Shown here one piece after another: positions 43,750-55,013 of a stretch of 64,000 nucleotides of DNA. Made by a program: the position numbers and the translations under genes. Positions within the stretch are counted from its first letter, which is position 1. Every line of letters begins with the position of its first letter. Below the pieces are notes generated by a model, which had not been told where the DNA came from, searched no databases, and worked only from the letters and a program-made list of their open reading frames with translations. This DNA comes from Isoetes taiwanensis (Eukaryota; Streptophyta; Lycopodiopsida; Isoetales; Isoetaceae): the NCBI GenBank assembly GCA_021234155.1, contig JAJEKV010000138.1:1607876-1671875 (forward strand), read 5' to 3'.

Positions 43750-44760
43750 TGAGATTTACCTTCATTCCTGCTGTTGGGAGATGATGGTTGACCAAAACCA
43801 CAAAGTCCTGCCTGGAGCTGGTACGGCTTGAAAAATGAGGTCCATCTCTTACAAACTGTTTTCTCTCAACTGTGTCAGAAAGGATCCTTGATCAGAATGC
43901 CTTCTGATGCAAAATATAATCAGTGAAGAGCATGATCATAAGAACAGTTAAAGAAAATGATCAAATGTAAAAGTTTATGTGACTACTTGACTTGTGTTTG
44001 CAAACTAATGCTGTCTTTGAGGCTGTGGGTGAGTAGAAAAGTCTGTCGATAAACTAATATGCAGAACAACGACCTCATCCCAATGGAAAAGTCGCAATTG
44101 TCCAAGAATGTACATCAACCTTATAAATAAGCTTAGTCCCATAACACTATTATTCTCTGCATTATTTGATTGTCATTACAGATCACTGAAAGCTAAAGTA
44201 GGAAAATAACAATTTTGCAGGTTACAGATCACTGAAAGCAAGGTCCGCCGGTTAGGACAAGGGATGATTTTGGAGTTGGCATCCTAGCAACAACAGCTCG
44301 TTGTCATGACAATCGGATCAAGTAGATATCATGCAACATTTATCCATACAATTAATAGATATCATGATGGATAGCGATCATTTATTGGAGAACAATCGTG
44401 AGATTGGAGTTGCATTGCAATGGCACTATTCAATATAGATGTTCCAAAGATAAGCTCCATCCCCAAAATAAGCATTAGCGAGAAACTACGGAAAGCAATG
44501 AGGTTGACAGGTCAGAATGAGAGAGCAGATCTCAACTAAAAGTTCATAAATGACAAGGAAGCAAAACATGGAAGCCATATAACCTTTCTAGTGTAAAAGA
44601 ATTTAAAAGGTGAAACAGTGTACGTCTAAATGGCTGACTGCAATACGGACAAAGTTGAGACCCATCTTTCACTGTAAATATGTGCATGAAACAGAGATTT
44701 GCAGAATCAAAAACTTGTTACTAAATGATAGTCCAATTGATTAGAGCCCAAGAACTTACT
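43750..44760. other. No supported gene
   Basis: AT-rich sequence without conserved motifs. GTTACAGATCACTGAAAGC-like words occur twice near 44177 and 44221, a minor local duplication. Confidence 0.3.
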
Positions 44761-44763
44761 CAA

Positions 44764-44888
44764 ATATCTAGCATAATAACAGGGGGTTACTTTTAGATTT
44801 TTATACGTTTTTTCACATGGTTTTTCTATGATTTCATTGTTGTATTCGTTGAGGTGTACTAAATAGTATTTCTAGAGTGCACCCTTTA
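44764..44888. repeat. Shared terminus-like repeat, copy 1
   Basis: About 120 bases match 55725-55845: ATCTAGCATAATAACAGGG, ATTTTTATACG, CACATGGTTTT, ATGATTTCAT, GTATT and finally TCTAGAGTGCACC. The second copy is the 3' end of the ParB-like/methyltransferase-like gene, so a 3'-end fragment of that gene family was copied here. Confidence 0.75.
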
Positions 44889-44964
44889 TGGGCCATTGAT
44901 TTTCGTTGGTTGGAACAATCCGAGGGTTGTTGTCTTTCTCTGCATGTCTTTGTGCATGAACACT

Positions 44965-45080
44965 GCGCATGTGTATGCATGTGCATGTGCACGTGCATGT
45001 GCATGTGTATGCATGTGCATGTGTACTGTGCATGTGCAAGTGCAAGTTCATGTGTGTGTGTGCATGTGTGCATGCGCATG
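44965..45080. repeat. Alternating purine-pyrimidine (TGCATG)n tract
   Basis: A run of TGTGCA/TGCATG units extends about 115 bases with few breaks. Such tracts can adopt Z-form DNA. ORFs over the tract (repeated Met-Cys-Val or His) are artefacts. Confidence 0.9.
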
Positions 45081-45089
45081 TGTTCTTGC

Positions 45090-46080
45090 CCTCTTGGATT
45101 CTTGTTGCCGGAGTGGATTTTTGCTACCACGATGTGGATTTTTTGCTCACACTTACAAAGGTATTTGTTTTTAATGTTTCTTCGCTTAACGGTTTTTTTA
45201 AAGGTATTGTTTTCCGGTTCTACAATGTAGTGCTGCAAAACTCGCCTTTGTCTCCCTTCCCTTTAGCTATTCTAAGATTTGCTTGCAGATTCAAAAAGAG
45301 TTTAGAGTTTAGGCCCTCTGCTTGCTTTCAACTCTTGGATATTCCCGCCCTGTCGATTGTTCATAGCAGCCAAAGATTTAGCTTCAATCAACAAACGGAT
45401 TCTTGTGCACACAACATGCGGATTATTCCACGCCTTTTTTCAATCATGCATGCGATTAGTCAAACAAAGGGCCACAAGAATGCATTTATATTGTAGGTTT
45501 GGAACTTTAATCGAACCGTAAAAGTGAGTCATGCATTATCTTTAAGCTAGAGATGGACCATCCAAAATCACATGGATTGTTAAACAATAGTTTCATTGTG
45601 AAAGAGGAATAGCTGTAGCTGAAGTAACAATATGTGGAACGCTAACAGAGCAAGCTTGCTTCAAAACCTCTACTCTTGATCTTGCTTCACCGACCGTTAC
45701 AGGAGACCTACTCCACATCACCAAACTGGCTGATTCTCTTCACTTGTTAAACCAAAGCCAGGCAACCCGTGAGAAAGTATTACTGGTTCTTAATGAACCT
45801 CACCAATTGTTACTGCAGATAACGTTGATGTTCATGCAATGGTTTGTGAATAAAACATTATTGTAGAGCATATCAATGTCAAAAGCTTTTATTTGATTCA
45901 ATTTTATTTCGCAGGAACATAAATGGTAAATAAATTTGCTGCATTTGGTCAATTTTGGGTTGTTCATCCTCACTATAAAATGCAGAGAGTTTGTGGTGTA
46001 ATTAGATTACAAGTGTTTCTCGTGGTATTACATGCATAAGTGTTAAAGTTGGTACGTGAAGTTCATCCTTAATGCCCAAA
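45090..46080. other. No supported gene
   Basis: The region has short ORFs without recognised domains. CACTATAAAATGCAG near 45971 resembles a TATA box, but no gene start follows it. Confidence 0.25.
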
Positions 46081-46084
46081 GGCC

Positions 46085-46502
46085 TTTATTAGGGTCCGAA
46101 GGGCCCAAAATTTTTTTAGTAATATATAGCATAATAACAACCAACACATCACTACAATCAATATTAATTAACACAAACCATTACATCCAATACATTTAAA
46201 TTAACATCCCCCTAAAACCCCCTTTGGTTTGGGTGCATATTCACACGGGGGGTTACGTAGGGCAGCGAGAGCCCCTAAAAACTTACAATACATGTACAAA
46301 ATTAACACCATTAAGTACATTCCCTTAAACCTTATAGTATTTTGCAAAACTCAATATATAGTATACAAAAACTTGTACATGCATAACCCACAAACGAGGA
46401 TCGCTATGTACGGTCCAGATCAAGGAATATAGGGCAAATATGCCTATCCGACAGCTCTCGATGTCTGGAGTAACCCCCCGTGTGAATATGCACCCAAACC
46501 AA
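46085..46502. repeat. Dispersed repeat family A, copy 2, with foldback arms
   Basis: It matches the copy at 14085-14430. Uniquely, it carries a perfect 33-bp inverted repeat: 46224-46256 (containing GGTTTGGGTGCATATTCACA and then CGGGGGGTTA) pairs exactly with 46470-46502, separated by about 213 bases. Transcripts could fold into a long hairpin. Confidence 0.9.
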
Positions 46503-46716
46503 TAAGGAAGGAGATGACTTGGAATATGGGGCTCTTCTGGCAATCGAGCTCAGTTGGGGCTTCACGGATATGTGAAAATGGTGCATCCTTGCAATGCTTG
46601 ACAGTGTGAGGACAAAACTATTCGACGAATGAAGACATAACCTGGACTATTTCACATTCTCTTGCTGCTCAGACAACACTGAAGTCCGGCAAAAATGACG
46701 TTTTTGAGCAGTTGTC

Positions 46717-47154
46717 TTAACACGTAGAGCACCATGCCAAAGCCATTTCTGCAGCATGCATCAGCTGCCAACAATTTTTGGCTTCCTTGCTATATCTACA
46801 ACCATGGAAAATACAAGCAAAGCCTTGGGTCAGAATAAGCTTAGGCTTATCTGCATCCTCTGGGTGCTGAATCCAGGAAAGAGCTTGCCTTGTCAAGTCC
46901 CTGCTCCTATTAGTTTCTAATCCCCATGCTTTCCTTGCCTCATCAAATCTTGCATAGGATGAGTTTGTCCGAAAAACTAAGAGAAGTGCAAGGGCGATGG
47001 CAGTCAACTGGTGAGTTAAAGGGTCCACCTGCAGCACTGGGGAATTAGACAAAAATTTCAACCTCACTACAGCCTCATTGTAGGCTGCTGTAAAAACTGA
47101 AATTAGGGTAAGACTAAATACTGGCGACCTTAAAAGCTTGGCTATGGCCACCAC
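46717..47154 (-). pseudogene. Bestrophin-like (UPF0187) chloride channel fragment
   Basis: The minus-strand frame reads LLRSPVFSLTLISVF, then TAAYNEAVVRLKFLSNSPVL, THQLTAIALALLLVFRTNSS and YARFDEARKAWG, followed by NRSRDLTRQALSWIQ. These match plant bestrophin-type proteins of the thylakoid or envelope, including the F-R-T-N-x-S-Y-x-R-F-x-E-x-R-K-x-W signature on the pore-lining helix. About 100 residues are family-like, the N-terminal third of a protein of roughly 400. After about 46850 the frame diverges. There is no plastid targeting sequence ahead of it. It is a gene fragment or dead copy. Confidence 0.7.
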
Positions 47155-48440
47155 GAAAGCTTGGTAGATCTCGAAAAGCTTGGCTTGGCTTGGCCATGGC
47201 GAAATAGAAGAGAACAGAGAAGGTGGAGATTAGAATGGCAGTGAAATCCGAAAGGACGAGATCGAAATAACGGAGAGGTCGAATACTCCGCAGGCAAATA
47301 CTTGCTTTTCTAATTTTCCTGACCCTACGATCAGAAAATAAAGAATCGGATGGCTAAGAAAGAAAACAGCTGACGTGGCAGGACATGTGGCATAGCTCAG
47401 AACGCAGGAAAGTGGGCAGGGGGGGTTAGGCAACCCTGCTAAAAATTGGTGATTTTTTTTCTAGGAAACAGTTTTTCTTTAAATTTCATTTGGAAGTTAG
47501 AATGTTATTTTAATTTGTGCTTTTGCATTTTGAGTGTGCATCATCGAATGTTTATCTAAAAGGTTGATAGCTCCCATTGTTTTTGTTGGTCCATCAAAAA
47601 TATCATTTTTCTAGAAGTTCGAATGTTATTTTAATAAGTGCTTGTTTTAGTAGCTTGTACATGAGGTTAATTAAATGTTTATTTGAATGCTCCATAGCTC
47701 CAATTTTTTTTCCCGAGATAGATAGCTTATTGCACCAAGATCGCATTATTACACTCAATCGTATAGGAATGTCTTGTACCTTGTGCTAGAAAGTATTCAA
47801 GGTCCTCATCCTTGGAAGTGTAGCCTTAAATAAGAGTATTTGATCCACATGTTTTATTTTATAGGTTCTATTACTTACGTCTACAAGAAACTTATCGCGG
47901 CGGCCAGGCCGCCGCGAACGTTTCTCTTCCCCAACTCGTCTATGCATGCTGGAACATGCAGAATTTGAACCTGCATTTTGTTGCTTTGTCTTTAGTACCT
48001 GCACAATAGAAGAATATTGATCATAACGACTTGTTACGGAAGATGTTTTGCATTAAATCAAAAGAGCATTTCTCTTCACTGAGATATCAGAAAAAAGGAG
48101 TGTCTCATCATCATCCCGTATCCATGTGCTAGAACCTGCTTACTGATCGACAATCACAAGTTCCCAATTTTGTTTTAAACATAAGACAACATTCATACAT
48201 TAAAAGCTTTATTAATTATTATTGCATTCACAAAAATTGGTGTCTGTTTCTGCCAGTGATGAGTGATGACCTGTTCTTTTGTTTTTGAGGCCCTACATCA
48301 GGAACTTTAGAAGATCAGAGTAATGAAATTGTCGCTAGCTCATCTTCACGCATAATAATGAGAAACATAAAAATGGAACAGATATAGAAAACACAACAAT
48401 AAAACTTGTATACATCAAAAGCAGTTAATAAATTAAACAG
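47155..48440. other. No supported gene; GC-rich hairpin
   Basis: Mostly AT-rich without recognised coding sequence. A GC-rich perfect inverted repeat lies at 47896-47916 (CGCGGCGGCC, one base, then its complement), extended by one T-A pair. It stands out in AT-rich surroundings. Confidence 0.5.
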
Positions 48441-48471
48441 AGACTTCCACGTTGGTAATTTCATATGAACA

Positions 48472-48835
48472 CTAATTGTTTGCTGAAATCATCATTCTAC
48501 CAGCTGCTAAGATTGTCTGGTAGTGCATGTAACGACTAGCTTTTGGCATATATGCAACTGAGCATTTACCATATGCATTATGACTGCTAGAACTTGTGCT
48601 CCCAATTTCAAATCTGTAGAACGAGGCACTCAAATACCCTGCAGTTACTTGGTACAGGAAATGCCCCAAATGAAGAACAATATCTTGTAGGCCAAGACCA
48701 CAATCAGCAATCAGCAAGAAACCAGCGTCCTTGAGAATCCCAAATCTGAAGTCCTGATCTATCTGAGCAATTGGGCATGCTGCTATCCTGCCAAACTCAT
48801 AGGGGGCTGATGAATCCTTGATCTTCTATGGCAAT
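48472..48835 (-). pseudogene. Unidentified protein fragment
   Basis: From about 48835 the minus-strand frame stays open and reads APYEFGRIAACPIAQIDQDF, then FGILKDAGFLLIADCGLGLQ and DIVLHLGHFLYQV, ending in a Ser-rich tail at 48472. The steady hydrophobic pattern suggests a real conserved protein. No family was recognised. No Met lies near the upstream edge, so it is an internal or terminal exon. Confidence 0.35.
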
Positions 48836-48839
48836 ATAC

Positions 48840-50180
48840 GGAAAGATTTGATGAGGGAACTTCCCCATGCTGCATGAACATCAACCATGTGTTCCTTGTA
48901 ACCTTGTGTTAGCTTCTGCACAACATCGCACTAGAATGGCAGATCACAATTCAATGTTTGGGCGCCCCCAATTGAGGAAGTTTTAGCTTCGGATGGGAGA
49001 TCTTAGAGGGTGAAAGCATGCTAGGGCCTACATAAAAAATTACCAAAAAGGTACTTTTCTGTGTACTTCTATGCAAGTACATAATTGTATTTTAAAGTAC
49101 CTAGACTACAAGCTTGACTAAAAGAAATTGTGTTATGTTCAAGAGTAGTAGTACATACATGTTGTAAGGTACCTTGTGATGTCAACAAGATGTTAAGAAC
49201 CCAAATATATCATCATCTTTGACTACCCAGAGTATTTTCCAGGTAGTTTCCAAAACATGTAGACCCTAGCATGCTCTTACCCTAGAATTTATTGCCACGT
49301 AAAAAAGCAAGAAGGGCGAGATTGTCTGCAAAAAGAAATGACGGAAAATTTGAAAGGACAAACCCAGACCCTGTGAACGCACCACAAAAGCTCCAGAAGA
49401 ACAGGATCATTCATGGCAGATTTGATGCATTAACAGTTCCAAGCATTGCTCAGATGTGAAGCTGCAAGAAAAATACTCACCGATGAAGCATCCTCTAGCT
49501 TTAGTTTTAGTACATATGGTAAGCAGGCAGATCGAAAGTTAGCTTCTGAGATTTCTTTTGCCAGCCCATTGACACGAATAGGCTGTAAATCATAGGCCAA
49601 TACCGGAACGAGGACCTGTTTCCCTCAAGCCTGATGGCAAAACGGCCTTTAAGAAAACGGCCTTTGTTTATCAACCTTGAAGGGCTCTAGGCCAACCTGT
49701 CCTTCCCTCTGAAACACATGCTCCTATGATGAAATGCTCTGTTATTTAAAAGAATGAAACTCGGCTATGCCAGATTGCCCACATGTAATACCTGATCGCT
49801 GCCACACAGAGAAAACTTGAGGTCTCTGCCATCGCCAACATCCAGGCATCTAGTTGCGATGGCATTGTTGCGTTAAAATTGCAGAGCTCGCTGCTCGCCG
49901 GAATGGGGGAGAGGAACTGGAAAAGCAGAGCGGAATCTTGCCTTTGAAGAGAAGCAATGTATATGACGTCACATGCGTACATCAGTTTTTTTCTCGAACT
50001 GGTTCGCTTGGTTGGGTTGGAGCTTAAAGGAATTGACCACCACGTGTCAGCAGGAGCTTGTCTCAAATAAATAGCATCAAATAAATAGGAAAAGTTTGGA
50101 AAATTGTCACTGCTTTATATATGAATGAAAGTAGAGTGGCTTCATTTTGAATATGTATTGAAAGTGTAGATACTAACACA
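48840..50180. other. No supported gene
   Basis: ORFs such as 50066-49746 on the minus strand carry no known motif. Nothing further was recognised. Confidence 0.25.
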
Positions 50181-50249
50181 TTGGCTAGAAATTCCTATCT
50201 CGTGTAATTTTCAATGTTTAAATTTTAAACTTAAGGACCACCATATACT

Positions 50250-51065
50250 TCAGTAACCTCCAACACGTGTTGGAAGTTACTTAGGTGCTAATAGCCTTCA
50301 TGTATGTCATGCTTCTGTCTTGTTTTTAGAAGCTGCCGTATTATTACTTCAACATTTAGCATGTAAAATTAAGGTTCTATTGTTCGAATCGTTATTCTCA
50401 AGTAACTTCCAATACATGTTGGATGTCTTTATTGCTAGTAGCCTTCTTGTGTGTTTTGCTTTTGTCCATGGTTTTCTAGAAACTCCCATCTATTGCGGAT
50501 TCTAGATTCCAACATTTAGCATATAAAGTCAAGGTCATCTTCCAATCTTTATTCGTAAGTAACTTCCAACACGTGTTGGAAGTTACTTCGGTGCTGGTAG
50601 CCATGTTTGTAATGCTTATGTTTGTTATGCATTTGTCCTGCTTTCCAAGAAGCTGCCACGAGTGTGATGCTTCATTTGTGATTGTTTTCTTCATGTCCTT
50701 TACGTCATATTCTTTCAACACATGTTGGAAGTTAGACGTCGAGCTAGTGGCCTGAGTGTCATGCTTCATTTGTGATTGTTTATGCTGATGCCAGCACTTG
50801 TATCTTCAGATACGTGTTGGAAGTCAACTCTTTTGTTTTGTACTTTCGTGCTAGTAGTTCCGATGAGTCTTACGCCACTTCTCTTGTCTTTTTGAAAGCT
50901 TCCTACTTCCAACACGTGTTTGAAGTTAACTATCCTGTACTTCAGTGCTAGTAGCATCACTTGTGATGGCTTTCTAGATGTTCTTATATTTTCCAACACT
51001 GAGCAATATTTTGTTGGGCAAACCTTTCTTCTTAAGGAACTTCTAACGCGTGTTGGAAGTTAAAA
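50250..51065. repeat. CACGTG-centred palindrome array, upstream of gene copy 2
   Basis: Seven palindromic sites lie at about 50252, 50401, 50557, 50713, 50803, 50904 and 51037. The best, 50557-50588, is a perfect 32-bp palindrome: AAGTAACTTCCAACAC followed directly by its exact reverse complement, with no loop. The others share CTTCCAACACGTGTTGGAAG with one to four changes. Between sites, words such as GTGCTAGTAGC, TGTCATGCTT and TTTTCTAGAA recur, so the unit is a degenerate 90-160-bp repeat. The array precedes the plus-strand gene starting at 52188. Confidence 0.9.
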
Positions 51066-52180
51066 GTCTTGTAATCTAGCACTAGTAGCTCCAATACATA
51101 TATCATTTTGCCAAGACCTTTTGTGAAAATATTGTTTTCTAAGTAGCTGATATGGAGCATGCTAGGGGGAGTGGTCCAGAAGATTAAGGCAATAGGGCAC
51201 ATGGAAACTAATGGTTGTAAGGCAAAAGAATAAGGGCGAAATATTCTACATACAACTATATTTTCCATAGCTAAGGGATGATATTTTATGAGAAAAGGCA
51301 CATGCAACTATCTTTGTCAAAAAGGGTGCGATATTTTAAAGGGAAGTTCATGCAACTATATTTTAGCAAAAAGGCTTACGAATAGAACAGAATGTGGCCT
51401 TAAACAAAAGAGAGAACCAAACTGTTATAGCAGTGGTCATGCACATTAAGGAAGCGAAAAACTCGATAGCAATTTCGCATCAATGAATCGGGCCACGGGT
51501 GCATCCTCAAATCCGTGAAAGCGTGACTTCCGCCATCATTTTGCGGCATCATCAAACTAGCTTCCGCTCCCGCCATTGAATCCGCATCAATTGCTAGCCG
51601 ATTGAGCAAAAGGAGTTATAAGAGATTCTGGTTTACGGGTGTTGCTTCTTAAATTCGATCTGCGGGGACTCTAAACAGTTTGGGAGTCGATCTTAAGAGC
51701 TTTGTTCTTTTGAACAAATCAAGATTGAATCGAGCCTATTCTTGACAGTTCTTCTTGCCTAAGCATATCAAAGCCTTATGCCATTGTATTTTGGGGAAGA
51801 TCATGTGTTGAAGGAAAAAGCCTTGATCTTTCCTTTTCCTAAATCCCTTGGAATTGCCTTAGTTTTTCTGGACCCGGTTGGATGGAAACTGGATGCTCCA
51901 ACCCCTGGTTGTGGAAACCTTGTACAATCGCTCTTGAGAAGAGCTGATATAAGAATCTAGTTATTATCTCTTCTGTTTTCTATCTCTTAAACTGTTGAAC
52001 AAGTGGTTATTACCTTTAAGTTTCCTTAAATCATATCAGTAGCTTCTAACGCTTGTTGGAAGTGTGCAAGATAACATGGCCATTTTGTAGTGCATACAAT
52101 GATCAATTATATTTATTTTGAACTTACAATTGTTATGCATGAAGCCTAATGCCTATGAGCCTAATGCATGCACGTTGAAT
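51066..52180. other. Mostly non-coding leader, one more palindrome
   Basis: Near 52041 there is another diverged palindrome (AGCTTCTAACGCTTGTTGGA). A 60-codon plus-strand ORF at 51778-51960 (Pro- and Leu-rich) could be a leader exon of the next gene, but no evidence supports it. Confidence 0.4.
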
Positions 52181-53557
52181 TATTATAATGGAGCAAAGAC
52201 TAAGAGCTTCATCTCTGGAAGACTTGCAACCTGTGCATTACCAAGAATGCAAAGATCTCTTGGGTCGAATGTGGTGTTTTGAGGTCATACAAGGTTACAC
52301 TGCCTACAATGAAATTTGTTTACTAGACGATGAGAAACATGTATATGGCATCTTGCTAAAAATTGATGAAGTTCCTGGAGAAGATGGAAATTCGATGCTT
52401 GTGGCTGTTACTGAGGATATTAATGATGCAAGTATTAAAGGGTTTGTTGTATCCTTCGAGAATTTTGACGTCTCTTGTATGACAAAATCAGATGACGTGA
52501 ATATAAGTTGTAGGCGATATGGGTTGAAATTGCCAGATTACACAAATGCTGAGAAGGCTGGGATTTGTAGCATTGGGGATATCACATATTCTTTGACCAT
52601 TGTTTGCACAAGATTGTCAAAGGAAGAGACAACGTCAAAAATTTATACAAAATACAATAAAAAAAATTTCCCCCAGGTGCTATAAGTTGTAAAAATCTTA
52701 TGAAGAAAAGAAAAAGTACGAAGAAGGGTACAAAAGATGAGAGCGAAAATGATAAGAGGAAAATAGATAAGAATGGTGGTCCAAGGAGAAGAACTAAAAG
52801 TACAAAGGGTGCTGTTGACGAATCTTCTGAGCAGATGGCCGATACGAATAAACAGATCGTTGTTTATCAAAAAGAAAGTGCTTCCATGGTATTAGAAAAG
52901 CCAAGGAAGAAAAGGGATATTGATGAACTAGATAGGGAATGTTGGAAAGCCCATCCAAAAAGAGAAAGGGAAAGAAACATGTACCAACAACAGAGGAAGC
53001 TTTATCTGAGTTTCAAAAATACTATGTTTTTGGTTTTACCAATCCTTTGATGATAAGGGTTGAGAATTGCATAGTTCCGGATATCAAAAGTAAGCCAGAG
53101 TTTGCTCAGTGGAACTATAGGAAGTTAAATTGAAAACATGTGGAATGGTTGAAAAAGCAAATGATGGAACATCCTTCTATAGAGGTAGCTGACTTACTCA
53201 CAATTGATCCACATACAATCAAACCTCATGAAATAAAAAATTTGAGTGAAGTGTATAATGATAATATTAAATTTGTTGTCATTTGCGGGTCAACACTCAA
53301 TGATGGCGATGCGGATGCTTTCTAAAAAAAGTGATGAGTTTAAAGCAAAGTGGAGAATGCGTGCAGTACGAATTCTTTCACATGAGACTCCTACGTTGAA
53401 ATTGATGAAAATATCTGCACAAACTAACCTGAAACATGAAAAAAATAGATTTGTATCTCCATTCCAAGATAAAGTAGAGCAAGCGAGGGCTCAATGGAAG
53501 ATTATGAATTGTCCTCCAAGGGCTGAACAAGGAAAATCTACCCCGAAGGAATTTAAG

Positions 53558-53644
53558 GTTGTAACAATGTCTTTTAACTTCCAACACACATTAGATGTGA
53601 TTCCTTCCCATCTAATCTATTAAATGTTTTATATTTTATTTCAG
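53558..53644 (+). other. Intron with a palindrome-family site
   Basis: The intron runs from AAG/GTTGTAACA to TTATTTCAG. Joining its ends continues the frame as K-N-Y-E-E. It contains AACTTCCAACACACATTAGA at 53574, a degenerate member of the palindrome family. Confidence 0.65.
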
Positions 53645-54367
53645 AATTATGAGGAAGTCGTAAAGCTCACTTTTGGCAAAAGTTCAGTAAATGAGATCCA
53701 CAATCTCATAACGCCGGAAAGAAAAATATTTGATAAGTGGATTACAGCTATGGAGATGTTTAATGAGGGAAGTTGCCTGGAGAGCCTAAAAGTGGCAAGG
53801 AAATTTCTATGTCATTATTTCGTTATACAATCCAATTGAAGCCCAATGAAATGGAAAAAAACAACAGATGCTCTAATTAGGGGGACAATTGCTTGGGTGA
53901 AAGGAACAAATGTTCTTAGCTTTCAAGAGTTACAGATAATTTAAAGCAGGATATTGAAGGAAGTTGTTGTTCAACACTTGAGGAAATACACCCGTCTTTC
54001 TAGTTTGACAATTCAAAGAATACTGAATGAAAGCCCGAGTATTCGTGCATCATGGAATGAGCTCAGAAGCTATTGTGAAAGTTGGTGTAAAGCCCAACTG
54101 AACAGTCGCCAAGCAAACTCGCAAATTCCAGCATGGGAAAGTTATCAATTGGAGAGTTTGTGGGATAAAGATCATGGGCATTCAAATTTGAGAAAGCATA
54201 ATGTGGTCATGGTGTATGATGTGGGATCGAGGGCCAGTAAAGTTAATGAAGTAAAACATACTGAAAGCAATAGGTCCATATGCTTAATTGTCACACATAC
54301 GGATGGTGGCTGGCAAAAGGATAACTTCAAGATGTTATTGGGTTCGATAACAGATATCAATGCTGAG

Positions 54368-55013
54368 GTAATTGTCAATGCTTTTCTATTTGAAACTTTT
54401 ATAATAGAATTGTAGAGTTTTCATTTTCTTTATTTTCTAGAATGTTCTTGCCTATACCTCCAACATGTGTTGGAAGTCAAATAAAGGGTTGTATGCATTG
54501 GATTGTGCTAGTGCCTTCCATCTAGTGCAACTTCCAACTCACGTTGGAAATCTACCATATAATAAGACATGTGCTCTTCAATTTTAGCATTGCTTCATTC
54601 GGTCACCTCTTATGTAGTGTATCTTTCAACTTCCAACACGCGTTAGAAGCTCAATAATGCTAGTAACTCCCATGAATTTCAGCTCTAACACATTGGCTAG
54701 AAACTTTCATGTAGAGTAACTTTCAATATATAACATATCATAGGCACTTTTTACCTTCTTTTTCAAAATTTTCTTCTTAAGTAACTTCCAACACATGTTG
54801 AAAGATAATCTTTTTGTAATTTAGTGCTAGTAGGCATTATGTGTGTCATGCTTTTGTCATCGTTTTCTCAAAGCTTCCAAGTTGTTATCTTCCAACACGT
54901 GTTGGAAGTTAGATATGTTTTGTATGTTTTTCATTCCTTTTTGTAAAAATAATTGGCAACTTCTTTCTATTCTCTTTATTTTCTAAGAATGTTTGATTCT
55001 TTTGTGTACGCAG
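54368..55013 (+). other. Intron holding five palindromes
   Basis: The donor is GAG/GTAATTG and the acceptor is GTACGCAG. It contains palindrome-family sites near 54457, 54531, 54629, 54783 and 54889-54908. The last is a perfect 20-bp palindrome, CTTCCAACACGTGTTGGAAG. The spacer words GTGCTAGTAGG and TGTCATGCTTTTGTC match those of the upstream array. Confidence 0.7.

Noticed and set aside
45010-45080. Possible CRISPR-like or satellite array
   Set aside because: There is no repeat-spacer structure; it is a simple alternating purine-pyrimidine tract.
44834-45238. His- and Thr-rich or Cys/Met-rich ORFs over 44.83-45.5 kb
   Set aside because: They are readings of the TGCATG microsatellite in several frames, with no domain.
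50250-51065. Reading the palindrome array as a CRISPR array
   Set aside because: The repeats are palindromic, vary in sequence and spacing (90-160 bp), spacer words recur, and they occur inside spliceosomal introns of what appears to be plant DNA.
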